From contig DATIKW010000040.1 of assembly GCA_035477115.1 (NCBI GenBank), forward strand, positions 1 through 44,373: DNA of 44,373 nucleotides, given 5' to 3'. Origin of the DNA: UBA995 sp035477115 (lineage in GTDB: Bacteria; Bacillota; Sulfobacillia; UBA995). Below the pieces are notes generated by a model that was given only the letters and a program-made list of their open reading frames with translations, did not search any database and was not told the origin of the DNA. The translations under genes and the position numbers were made by a program. Within the stretch, counting starts at the first letter, position 1. Each line of letters opens with the position of its first letter. Of the stretch, positions 28,526-35,926 are shown one piece after another.

Positions 28526-29115
28526 GCGAACGGAAGCTGCTTGAAGCATTCTACATGGCGGGAGGTACCGCCGCCGCCCTGCAACTGGGCCACCGCCGGT
28601 CCGAGGATTTCGACTTCTTCTCCTCGGAAGAGCAGGATTTTGGGCAGAAAGCTATGGCCCTTGCCGGCTCCGTGAATTTTGTGGTCAGCAACTCCGGACC
28701 AGGTGCCCTGCACGGCCTAGTTGATGACATCCGCTTGAGCTTCCTCGTCTATCGCTACCCGCTCCTGTTTCCGACCGTGATGTTCAGGGGAGTCGCTCTG
28801 GCGGATCTCCGCGAAATAGCGCTCATGAAGCTCGTGGCCGTCGCCAACCGTGGCAGCAGGAAGGACTTCGTTGATCTCTTCTTCATCTGCAGACAAGTCA
28901 CCGGCTTAAGAGTCCTGGTCCTTGACCTGTTCCCCCGCAAATTTCGGGGTCGTCTCTACTCTGTCTATCACCTCATCCGCAGCCTCCAGTATTTTGATGA
29001 CGCTGAGAGAGAACCCCCCCTGGATATGCTCCAGCCCCTGTCCTGGACTGAGTTGAAGCAGTTCTTCATCGGCCAAGCGGAGCAGTTGACCAAGGAGAAT
29101 CTCACGGGCGGCTGA
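28474..29115 (+). CDS. AbiEii/AbiGii-like nucleotidyltransferase toxin
   Basis: 213 aa. The motif AGGTAAALQLGHRRSEDFDFFS (shown here as G-G-T-A then R-x-S-x-D-x-D) is the nucleotidyltransferase signature of AbiEii toxins, with both metal-binding Asp residues present. DLREIALMKLVAVANRGSRKDFVDLFFI is the second family block. Such enzymes add nucleotides to tRNA or other RNA and block growth; several pairs give phage defence. The ATG at 28474 overlaps the preceding gene, as in known toxin-antitoxin pairs. It looks intact, so is probably functional. Target is unknown. Confidence 0.82.
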   Translation: MFAEATSAAQLALLDRLGERKLLEAFYMAGGTAAALQLGHRRSEDFDFFSSEEQDFGQKAMALAGSVNFVVSNSGPGALHGLVDDIRLSFLVYRYPLLFPTVMFRGVALADLREIALMKLVAVANRGSRKDFVDLFFICRQVTGLRVLVLDLFPRKFRGRLYSVYHLIRSLQYFDDAEREPPLDMLQPLSWTELKQFFIGQAEQLTKENLTGG

Positions 29116-29278
29116 AAACGGAAATCTGGTCAGGCAACCTCCGATCGAACTCCGAGGGCTCCCGATCGCACGTCAAGAGAGGTTTCGCTCCGGACATTTC
29201 CTTGACGAGGAAACTCGGGTCGCGGCCACGGTGATGGGCGCCAACACGACCGTGGTCGCGGTGATGCGTGCGGCCCCG

Positions 29279-29307
29279 GTAGGGGCGGGTTCCGAACCCG
29301 CCCCTGC
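29279..29307. repeat. Intergenic palindromic repeat
   Basis: Arms GTAGGGGCGGGTT and AACCCGCCCCTGC with centre CCG; one mismatch (T to G near the right end... TAC becomes TGC). It lies in the 228-nt gap between the AbiEii-type gene and the converging permease, 37 nt from the permease stop. Nothing else is recognised in that gap. Confidence 0.88.
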
Positions 29308-29343
29308 ATCCTTAGAATACAACCCGGCGGGCAGCTGGCCGAC

Positions 29344-30402
29344 CTACATGCCCGCCAACCCGAACAGCCAGCGCACTACCACGCCGGTGACCAGCCCGAT
29401 GAAGGGGTCGGTCGCGGCGGTGACGACGGTCACCACTCCCGCCAGCACGGGATCGGCAGCCACCGCCAGCCGAATGTTAATCGGGAAAGCGACGATGGCG
29501 CCGAGCACGAACAGGAAGCCGGCGATGGACTCGCTGGGTATGTACCTGGCGAGCACGGGCAGGAGACGGGCGGCCAGGATGACGCCCATGATCCCCATCA
29601 TCAACATCCCCGATATCCAGGGATCGGGGGCGGCCCCGGTCCCCGAGATGATCGCCTCGACCGGGCCTCCGCCGAAGAACCCGCTCAGAGCGTCGCCCAC
29701 GCCCGAGTACAGGGTGACATGGTCGACGTTCACCGGTACGCCGGCCATGGCGCCGGTGATCCCGGCGTACACGATGTTGCCACCGATCTGGAAGCAGACC
29801 ATTGCCAGCGTGCCGCGGATTACGTTCGGCGAGTTCAAGACGAGCTTGATCGGCCGGATCCTCTCGATGCTCAGGTCGACGGCTTCAGCCAGGGCGGCTC
29901 GTTTGCGACTGGCCAGGTTGACGGCGGTCGCCAGCACGACGCTGGTGACGATGGTGTAGACCAGGTTACCGTCGAAGAAGGCATATACGAGGACCGCTGT
30001 GAGCACCGAGCTGGCGCCTACTAGCGGCGACTTCTTCAGCATGTTGACGGCTACCACGGCAAGGATAATGCCGACGCCGGCCATCATGCCGTTCTCGATC
30101 GCCGGCCCGATGAAGCGGATGGTGGGCTCGATCAGACCCAGCCCTCCCACCACGATCATGATGATCCCGGTCAGGAACACGATGGTGCAGCGCTCGAAAC
30201 GGTCTCTCCCCATCGTCCCGGCGAGGACGATTGACTCTGCCTGGAAAGAAATGGGGGCAACAGAACGGAAGATGAAGGCCCCGGTCAGGCCGCTGGCGAA
30301 GGCCAGGGCCGACGGCAAGGCGGCGAACCCGAAGGACATGGCTAACAGTCCCTGGGGAATGCCGTTAATCACGACCGCGATAGCCGCGAGCAGGTTCTCC
30401 AA
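29344..30402 (-). CDS. Purine-type permease (xanthine/uracil/NCS2-like)
   Basis: 352 aa, almost entirely hydrophobic with 10 or more membrane segments. Segments such as FGFAALPSALAFASGLTGAF, the SFQAESIVLAG stretch, and GMMAGVGIILAVVAVNMLKKSP resemble nucleobase:cation symporters, but the protein is shorter than usual (about 430). The next gene upstream encodes a phosphoribosyltransferase 15 nt away, which supports a nucleobase substrate. The TTG at 30402 follows GGAGGG by 8 nt. Exact substrate (adenine, guanine, xanthine or other) cannot be told from sequence. Confidence 0.72.
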   Translation of the reverse strand: MENLLAAIAVVINGIPQGLLAMSFGFAALPSALAFASGLTGAFIFRSVAPISFQAESIVLAGTMGRDRFERCTIVFLTGIIMIVVGGLGLIEPTIRFIGPAIENGMMAGVGIILAVVAVNMLKKSPLVGASSVLTAVLVYAFFDGNLVYTIVTSVVLATAVNLASRKRAALAEAVDLSIERIRPIKLVLNSPNVIRGTLAMVCFQIGGNIVYAGITGAMAGVPVNVDHVTLYSGVGDALSGFFGGGPVEAIISGTGAAPDPWISGMLMMGIMGVILAARLLPVLARYIPSESIAGFLFVLGAIVAFPINIRLAVAADPVLAGVVTVVTAATDPFIGLVTGVVVRWLFGLAGM

Positions 30403-30417
30403 TGCGCTATCCCTCCG

Positions 30418-30975
30418 CTACACTTCGAATACAGGCAAGTCCGCCAGATAGATCAGTTCCCCGTCGTAGAAAGCGCCCTCTTTCAGGACAGCAGCCCGGC
30501 ACACCACCTCCGCTCCCGCATGGCGCAGCAGCGCCTCAACTCCCTTGATGCTGCCGCCGGTTGACACGACGTCATCCACGATTGCCACCCGGCTGCCGCG
30601 AAGGCGCTGCTCATCGACGCCGTCGAGCACGAGTTGTTGCGTACCCCGGGTGGTTATTGACTGGACCTCCTGGACCAGGGGATCCTGCATGTATGCCTTG
30701 ACGCCCTTCCTGCACACGATATAGCGCCGCAGCCCCAGCAGGGTAGAGAGGACCTGCAGCAGCGGCACCACCTTGGCCTCGGGACCGACCAGATAGTCGA
30801 GCCGGTCATCGCTGAGCTGTGCCGCCAGGTTGGCGGCACAGATATTGACCAACTCCGCATCGCCGAGCATGACGAACGAGGCAATCCATAGCCGGTCCCC
30901 AACCTGAACCACCGGCAACTCGCGCCGGAGACCGGCAATTGACAGGCTATACGTCTTCTGCCCAACATACCGCAC
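30418..30975 (-). CDS. Purine/adenine-type phosphoribosyltransferase
   Basis: 185 aa. The PRPP-binding loop VAIVDDVVSTGGSIKG is clear; EAKVVPLLQVLSTLLGLRRYIVCRKGVKAYM is the usual substrate-binding region of adenine/xanthine-type enzymes. The N-terminal 45 residues differ from typical Apt. It transfers ribose phosphate to an imported base, making a nucleotide. GTG start at 30975, 5-7 nt after GAGGTG. It is followed by the permease, so import and phosphoribosylation are probably coupled for salvage. Confidence 0.85.
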   Translation of the reverse strand: MRYVGQKTYSLSIAGLRRELPVVQVGDRLWIASFVMLGDAELVNICAANLAAQLSDDRLDYLVGPEAKVVPLLQVLSTLLGLRRYIVCRKGVKAYMQDPLVQEVQSITTRGTQQLVLDGVDEQRLRGSRVAIVDDVVSTGGSIKGVEALLRHAGAEVVCRAAVLKEGAFYDGELIYLADLPVFEV

Positions 30976-31039
30976 GCTATCACCTCATCCATTTAGGCGT
31001 AAACGGCAGGCAGGTGCCCGCGGGCATCGGGGTAAAGGG

Positions 31040-31726
31040 CTACCTGCGGGCCCCTGGCTCATCCTGGCGCCCCAGGTCAACCGCGATCACCGACGGCAGA
31101 GCGGTCAGGAGCCCGCTCAGCTCCAGCAGGTCCAGCCGGTTAGGCAAGCGCACTCGCAACTCGAGGAGCAACTCGCATGCCCCCGTTGCCGGGCGGACCT
31201 GCACATCCCGGATGTCCACCCCGCGCGATCCCAGCAGGGAGGCGACCTCGCCGATGGCCCCCGGTCGATCCCGAATGGTTATGGCGAAGGGCAAGTGGTC
31301 CCGGCCCGGCAGCACCGCATCTTCCAGGCGGGAGAGGAGGATCAGGGTGATGAGCACGATGATCGTCACTACCGTTGCCTCGGCGAACATGCCGATGCCG
31401 ATGGCCAGCCCGATGCCGGCCACCACCCATAGTCCGGCCGCAGTGGTCAGGCCGCGTACGGTCGCACCTTCGCGGAGGATCGCACCGGCACCGAGGAAGC
31501 CTATCCCCGTGACCACCTGGGCGGCGATCCGCCCGGGGTCAGCGGCGCCATCCGCCAACCCGGCCGTGACCATGGATACCATCATCATCAGCGTCGAACC
31601 CAGGCACACCAGGATGAAAGTCCGAAGTCCCGCCTGACGACCGCGCGCCTTCCGCTCCAGACCCACCAGGCCCCCGAGGACCACGGCCAATCCCAGCTTG
31701 CTCAATACATCGATGAAGTCGATCAC
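31040..31726 (-). CDS. MgtC/SapB-family membrane protein
   Basis: 228 aa. The N-terminal half has about five membrane segments with family blocks LAVVLGGLVGLERKARGRQAGLRTFILVCLGSTL, RIAAQVVTGIGFLGAGAILREG and VRGLTTAAGLWV. The C-terminal 80 residues form an ACT-like domain (FAITIRDRPGAIGEVASLLGSRGVDIRDVQVR). Related proteins act in magnesium limitation or inhibit the ATP synthase in pathogens; the role in this organism is not evident. GTG start at 31726 after GGAGGGGG. The stop of the glycosyltransferase lies 4 nt upstream, so the two are probably one transcript. Confidence 0.87.
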   Translation of the reverse strand: MIDFIDVLSKLGLAVVLGGLVGLERKARGRQAGLRTFILVCLGSTLMMMVSMVTAGLADGAADPGRIAAQVVTGIGFLGAGAILREGATVRGLTTAAGLWVVAGIGLAIGIGMFAEATVVTIIVLITLILLSRLEDAVLPGRDHLPFAITIRDRPGAIGEVASLLGSRGVDIRDVQVRPATGACELLLELRVRLPNRLDLLELSGLLTALPSVIAVDLGRQDEPGARR

Positions 31727-31730
31727 CGCT

Positions 31731-32366
31731 CTACCCCCTCCGGCGCCACGCCACCGCGAGGATGTCCGCGTACATCCGGAGGCGGGCGAGAAAGCCGCGG
31801 GCGAAACCCATTTTCTCTTCCTTCATGACATGGGTCAGGCGGGGTAGCTGGACGGTAACTACCCGGGCGCGTGACCGTTCTGCTGTGCGATTCAGCGATA
31901 CCTCGGTGCCGAAACGCACCAGGTCGAGACCGGCAACTCCCTGAAGCAAGGATCGGAGCACGGCCCGTTGGCCCGACAGCCCGGGCGTTATCGCCTGGGC
32001 CAGGTCGGTGAAGGTGCGCCCCCGCTCAAACACGCCGATCGTCATGTCGGCCTCGCCAGCCAGTACGGGGGATAGCAGCCGCTGGACATGGTCCGGCTCC
32101 AGCCCGACCAGGTCGGCATCGAGCAACAGCAGGGCCTCTCCCTCGCTCGCGGCGACGGCTGCCTGTATGGCGGCTCCCTTGCCCCGATTCTCGGGCAAGT
32201 CAATCACGCGGGCACCGGCGCGGCTCGCCGCGAGGGAGGTGCCATCCCGCGACCCATCGTTGACCACCACCACGTCCGCCACGAGCGGGGACGCAATCAC
32301 CGCCCGCACCACCTCCGCCACGGTGCGCTCCTCGTTATAGGCCGGTATCACAGCGGTCACCCGCAC
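31731..32366 (-). CDS. Family 2 glycosyltransferase
   Basis: 211 aa. GT-A fold: VTAVIPAYNEERTVAEVV, VVVNDGSRDGT, the DLPENRGKGAAIQAA segment and LLLLDADLVGL with the D-x-D-like pair. There are no membrane segments, so it is soluble or peripheral. The acceptor is not deducible; it may act on polyprenyl-phosphate or glucosyl-3-phosphoglycerate-like substrates. GTG at 32366, after GGGAGG about 8 nt upstream. Confidence 0.87.
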   Translation of the reverse strand: MRVTAVIPAYNEERTVAEVVRAVIASPLVADVVVVNDGSRDGTSLAASRAGARVIDLPENRGKGAAIQAAVAASEGEALLLLDADLVGLEPDHVQRLLSPVLAGEADMTIGVFERGRTFTDLAQAITPGLSGQRAVLRSLLQGVAGLDLVRFGTEVSLNRTAERSRARVVTVQLPRLTHVMKEEKMGFARGFLARLRMYADILAVAWRRRG

Positions 32367-32399
32367 TCCCTGACCTCCCCCGGTTCAGCTACGGCCCTT

Positions 32400-32428
32400 G
32401 TAGGGGCGGGTTCCGAACCCGCCCCTAC
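32400..32428. repeat. Intergenic palindromic repeat
   Basis: Perfect inverted repeat, arms GTAGGGGCGGGTT and AACCCGCCCCTAC, centre CCG. It lies in the 224-nt gap between the glycosyltransferase start and the proS stop. Confidence 0.92.
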
Positions 32429-32460
32429 ACCGAAGACACGATCTCCCCCCGCCCCGGCGT

Positions 32461-32493
32461 CCTCATGCCCCTGCTGCCCCGTGGGGCATGAGG
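32461..32493. terminator. Strong hairpin downstream of proS, possible terminator
   Basis: An 11-bp perfect stem, CCTCATGCCCC (32461-32471) with GGGGCATGAGG (32483-32493) and an 11-nt loop, about 98 nt after the proS stop on the minus strand. There is no T-run on either side. It could end proS transcription or stabilise its 3' end. Confidence 0.45.
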
Positions 32494-32590
32494 GTCTCCT
32501 GCGAAAGCGCGGCCTCAACATCCTCGACATCAGGTCGATATTCCCCGCTTCCGCCCAGGCTCCTCTATCCGGCGGCGATGCTCACTCCCG

Positions 32591-34063
32591 TCAGTAGGCT
32601 CGACCGAACACCACGACTTGCCCGCCGCGGCGACCGCAATGGACGCAGGGCGTGCCGGCCGCTTCGCGGCACGCTTCGGCGATCGGTGTCTTCGCCCCCG
32701 GCAACGGCAGACAACGAATGGTGGCACCGGTATCCGCTTTGACCCGGGCCTCGCAGCCGGCATCACCGCACCAGCCGGCAACCAGGAGACCCCGGTGCTC
32801 CTCCAGGGTGGAACGGAAGCTCGAGAAGTCCTCGACTATCCGGGTGTGCTCTTGGGTGAAGGTCCATGCCTTGCGCCTCAGGGCCGCCTGCACCTCGTCC
32901 AGCAGTTCAGCCAGTCGCCGGGCGACCTCCGCCATGGCAACCTCCTCGCGCGTCCCGTCGTCTCGCCGCACCATCACTACCCGCCCCGCCGCCAGATCCC
33001 GGGGGCCCAGTTCGATGCGGACCGGCACGCCCCGCATTTCCCATTCGTTGAACTTCCAGCCCGGGCTGTGCTCTTCCCGATCGTCGAGCTTGACCCGGAA
33101 CCCCCGAGCCAGGTCGGCATGGAGTTGCCGGACGGCCTCCAGGATCTCCTGCCGCTGCCGTTGGGGCGCTATGGGGACGATGACCGCCTGCAGGGGAGCC
33201 ACCCGCGGCGGCAGCACCAGCCCGCGGTCATCGCCGTGGACCATGATCAGGGCGCCGATCAGCCGGGTGCTGACGCCCCAGGAAGTCTGCCATACGTGTT
33301 TCTGCTGCCCATCGCGGTCGAGGTACAGGATGTCGAAAACCCTGGCGAAGAACTGGCCCAGGTTATGAGACGTGCCCGCCTGGAGGGCCTTGCCATCGGA
33401 CATCAGGGCCTCAACCGTGTACGTCCGCAGCGCCCCCGCGAACTTCTCGGCCTCGGTCTTCCGCCCGGGCACCACGGCCAGGGCAAGGTCTTCCTCAAAG
33501 GTCTCGCGGTAGATATCGAGCATCTGCAGGGTCTCGCGTTCTGCTTCCTCCTCGCTGGCATGACAGGTATGTCCTTCCTGCCAGAGGAACTCGGTCGTGC
33601 GCAGGAAGGGTCGGGTGGCTTTCTCCCAGCGCACTACGTTGCACCACTGGTTCAGGAGCATCGGCAGATCCCGCCAGGACTGGATCCATCGCGCATACAT
33701 GTGGCAGATCATGGCCTCCGAGGTCGGACGGATGGCCAGACGCTCCGCCAGTTCCTCCCCTCCGCCGTGCGTCACCCATGCCACCTCGGGCACGAATCCT
33801 GCAAAGTGCTCGGCCTCTCTCTTCAAGAAGCTCTCGGGGATGAACAGCGGAAAATAGGCGTTGGCATGCCCGGTCGCCTTGAACTTCGGGTCGAGGGCCC
33901 CCTGGATGCGCTCCCAGATGCCGAAACCATACGGCCGAAATACCATGCAGCCCTTGACCGGGCTATAGTCCATCAACTCGGCCCTGGTGGCGACATCCAC
34001 GTACCACTGGGAGTAGTCCTGATCCCTGGGTGTGATCTCCCGGACGAAGACTTTATCCTGCAT
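32591..34063 (-). CDS. proS: Prolyl-tRNA synthetase (archaeal/eukaryotic-like, ProS type 3)
   Basis: 490 aa. Class II synthetase. Type-3 features: short N-terminus (VREITPRDQDYSQWYVDV), motif 2/3 blocks RPTSEAMICHMYARW, RWEKATRPFLRTTEFLWQEGHTCH and LQAGTSHNLGQFFARVFDI, an anticodon-binding domain, and a C-terminal domain with a Cys cluster (WCGDAGC and CVHCG) typical of the zinc-binding extension. It lacks the editing insertion of the longer bacterial type. The ATG at 34063 lies 6 nt after GAGGTG; an ATG at 34072 is three codons upstream and overlaps that site. It is controlled by a T-box leader. Confidence 0.95.
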   Translation of the reverse strand: MQDKVFVREITPRDQDYSQWYVDVATRAELMDYSPVKGCMVFRPYGFGIWERIQGALDPKFKATGHANAYFPLFIPESFLKREAEHFAGFVPEVAWVTHGGGEELAERLAIRPTSEAMICHMYARWIQSWRDLPMLLNQWCNVVRWEKATRPFLRTTEFLWQEGHTCHASEEEAERETLQMLDIYRETFEEDLALAVVPGRKTEAEKFAGALRTYTVEALMSDGKALQAGTSHNLGQFFARVFDILYLDRDGQQKHVWQTSWGVSTRLIGALIMVHGDDRGLVLPPRVAPLQAVIVPIAPQRQRQEILEAVRQLHADLARGFRVKLDDREEHSPGWKFNEWEMRGVPVRIELGPRDLAAGRVVMVRRDDGTREEVAMAEVARRLAELLDEVQAALRRKAWTFTQEHTRIVEDFSSFRSTLEEHRGLLVAGWCGDAGCEARVKADTGATIRCLPLPGAKTPIAEACREAAGTPCVHCGRRGGQVVVFGRAY

Positions 34064-34089
34064 GTAACCCACCTCTCATCGCATCGGCG

Positions 34090-34447
34090 CGCAACCCGTA
34101 AAGCAAGAGCCCTTCGCCGGAAGGGCGAAGGGCTCGCGGTACCACCTTCCTTGGCAGGCGCTGCGCCTGCCCGCTCGTCGCAGACTCGTGTCTGCATCCG
34201 GATAACGGCCGGGTGCCGGGCGACCAGCCAATGCCGACCGCCGACTCCGGGGTGGGTTGGCACCGCGTCCCCGCCGGCCTCGCAGTCGTGGACCGGCTTC
34301 CTGGTGGAGACGCTGTGGCGCCTGGCCCCATCATTGCCCGAAACAGGCTGAACTATGGTCCTAGTGTCCGCAGAGCCCTGCGACGCTCGGGCGCTCTGCA
34401 GCAAGCGGGGTCACGCAGCTTCTTGGAGTACACGCGTCCCACCCGAT
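34090..34447 (-). promoter_or_regulatory. T-box leader (probably proline-specific) of proS
   Basis: The conserved T-box sequence AAGGTGGTACCGCG lies at 34135-34148 on the minus strand. Downstream is a perfect 12-bp terminator hairpin (34107-34118 with 34124-34135), so antiterminator and terminator are mutually exclusive. Upstream are several hairpins, including a 7-bp stem with GCAGC loop at about 34150-34172. A CCA triplet at 34356-34358 is a tentative specifier codon (Pro) but I did not fold stem I. Uncharged tRNA-Pro would be expected to raise proS expression. The leader begins near 34447. Confidence 0.9.
34101..34135 (-). terminator. Intrinsic terminator hairpin of the proS T-box
   Basis: Perfect 12-bp stem (GAGCCCTTCGCC paired with GGCGAAGGGCTC) with a 5-nt loop, followed on the minus strand by TTGCTTT, a short U-rich tract. 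Its 5' arm is next to the T-box motif, as expected for tRNA-controlled antitermination. Confidence 0.88.
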
Positions 34448-34795
34448 GTTCCTATTTTATCGCAACGCGCGAGAAGGGGCAATGGCTCATGCGGCCGGGC
34501 GTGGATCTCGGCAAGGACGGTGCCGCCTCCGCATGCGGCGCGTCAGGTTCAGGAGGTGCGTTACCTCCGTGCAAGGAATGCTTCAATTGGGAGCGACAGG
34601 CAAGGGAATGCCGCGGCGATCGCGAATTATGGTTGATGCCCCCATCCCCATGCGGGTCGGCATGAGACCCAGGGACTTGCGACGCCAGCCCGGGTGTCGG
34701 GCGTCACGGCGGTCGCTTGTAAGGAAGGTGTCGATGGCTGGGTTGGTATCCATGAACTACATGTTGCGGTACGACGGCGTATTCGAGGGCACGGC
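34448..34795. other. Non-coding gap upstream of the permease gene
   Basis: 348 nt between the proS promoter and the permease start. It contains two small hairpins: GCCGC/GCGGC near 34522-34540 and GGAGGT (34552-34557)/ACCTCC (34563-34568) with a 5-nt loop that sequesters an SD-like sequence. Frames at 34446-34802 overlap the permease region but have no recognisable content. No known riboswitch consensus was recognised. The permease promoter must lie here but was not identified. Confidence 0.55.
34454..34482 (-). promoter_or_regulatory. Sigma-A-like promoter for the proS T-box leader
   Basis: On the minus strand: -35 TTGCCC (34477-34482), 17-nt spacer, -10 TAAAAT (34454-34459). The -10 matches the consensus in five of six positions; the -35 in four. 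Transcription would start near 34447, giving a leader of about 380 nt before the proS ATG. Confidence 0.72.
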
Positions 34796-35725
34796 ATGTT
34801 GAGATTCGTAGTGCGACGCCTGGCAGCCGCGGTGGTGACGGTCTGGCTGGCCACCATCCTGGTGTTCTTCCTGCTGACCCTGGTGCCCGGTGACCCGGTG
34901 GGGGCGATGCTGATGGAAGTCGGCGGCGCGCCGCCGACTCAGGCGGAGGTCGATGCGCCCCGGAGCCGCTGGGGCTTCGACCGGCCCGCCGCCGCCCGCT
35001 ACCTCATCTGGCTGTCCGGCGTGCTCCGGGGAGACCTGGGGGAATCCTTGATGACCGGTCTGCCGGCATTGCAGATGGTCGTCAACGCGCTGCCCGCGAC
35101 CATGGAACTCGCCTTCAGCGCCATGTTCATCGCCACCATCATCGCCTTTCCTCTGGGCATCCTATCTTCTACCCGGCGCAATACCGCCGTCGATTTCGCC
35201 AGCCGCATCGCATCGCTCATCGGCGTCTGCATGCCCGGTTTCTGGCTGGCGCTCCTGCTGATGCTGGTATTCGCCGTCGACTTGCGGTGGCTGCCCGTGT
35301 TCGGCCGCGGTGAGCTGCGCCACCTCATCCTCCCGGCTATCACGCTGGGTGCCGGCATGGCCGCACTCTCGGCCAGGCTGATCCGGTCCAGCATGCTGGA
35401 GGTGCTGCAGGAAGACTTCATCCGCACCGCCAGGGCCAAGGGCTTGAGTGAGCGAGTCGTGATCTGGACTCATGCCCTGAAATCCGCCATGGTCCCCGTC
35501 ATCACCATCCTGGGCCTGCAGTTGGGTGTCGTTCTGGGCGGCAGCGCGATCGTCGAGAAGGTCTTCGCCTGGCCGGGTATAGGCCTGCTGATGGTGAACG
35601 CCATCTTCGCGCGGGACTTCATCGTGGTTCAGGCCGTAACGCTGGTGTTCGCCGCCATCATGACCACGGTCAACATGCTGGTCGACATCTGCTACACCTA
35701 CCTTGACCCGCGTATCAGGTGCTGA
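34796..35725 (+). CDS. Oligopeptide/nickel-type ABC transporter permease (DppB-like), no partner genes
   Basis: 309 aa with six membrane segments. The N-terminus FVVRRLAAAVVTVWLATILVFFLLTLVPGDP is the classic DppB/NikB start, and the EAA-type loop is seen in EDFIRTARAKGLSERVVIWTHALKSAMVPVI. DppB family members need a second permease (DppC), an ATPase and a binding protein; none is within this window on this strand. The ATG at 34796 follows GAGGG by 6 nt; the longer frame to 34694 is unsupported. Sequence looks intact. Substrate may be peptide, nickel or other, and whether it works alone or pairs with genes elsewhere is unknown. Confidence 0.85.
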   Translation: MLRFVVRRLAAAVVTVWLATILVFFLLTLVPGDPVGAMLMEVGGAPPTQAEVDAPRSRWGFDRPAAARYLIWLSGVLRGDLGESLMTGLPALQMVVNALPATMELAFSAMFIATIIAFPLGILSSTRRNTAVDFASRIASLIGVCMPGFWLALLLMLVFAVDLRWLPVFGRGELRHLILPAITLGAGMAALSARLIRSSMLEVLQEDFIRTARAKGLSERVVIWTHALKSAMVPVITILGLQLGVVLGGSAIVEKVFAWPGIGLLMVNAIFARDFIVVQAVTLVFAAIMTTVNMLVDICYTYLDPRIRC

Positions 35726-35926
35726 GCCAAGAGCAGCCGGCGGACATGCGGCCAGCGCCGCTCCGACTGCCCGGCGGAAGCGCCGAATCCGTCAAACCTG
35801 ACTGTCTTCTCTATCGAGTCCCTGCCGGGTCAGATGCCCCGTCGCCGAGCATCATAGCCTAACGCGGACCTTCTTGCCGTCCCCGGACGTCTGAACGATA
35901 CGGAACTCGAAGAGGGAGTTGATCTC

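Noticed and set aside
35852..35926. Minus-strand frame whose end (INSLFEFRIVQTSGDGKKVRVRL) looks protein-like
   Set aside because: Only about 25 residues lie outside the lipoprotein gene; the rest is antisense to it. It may be the remnant of a lost gene, but the evidence is too thin.
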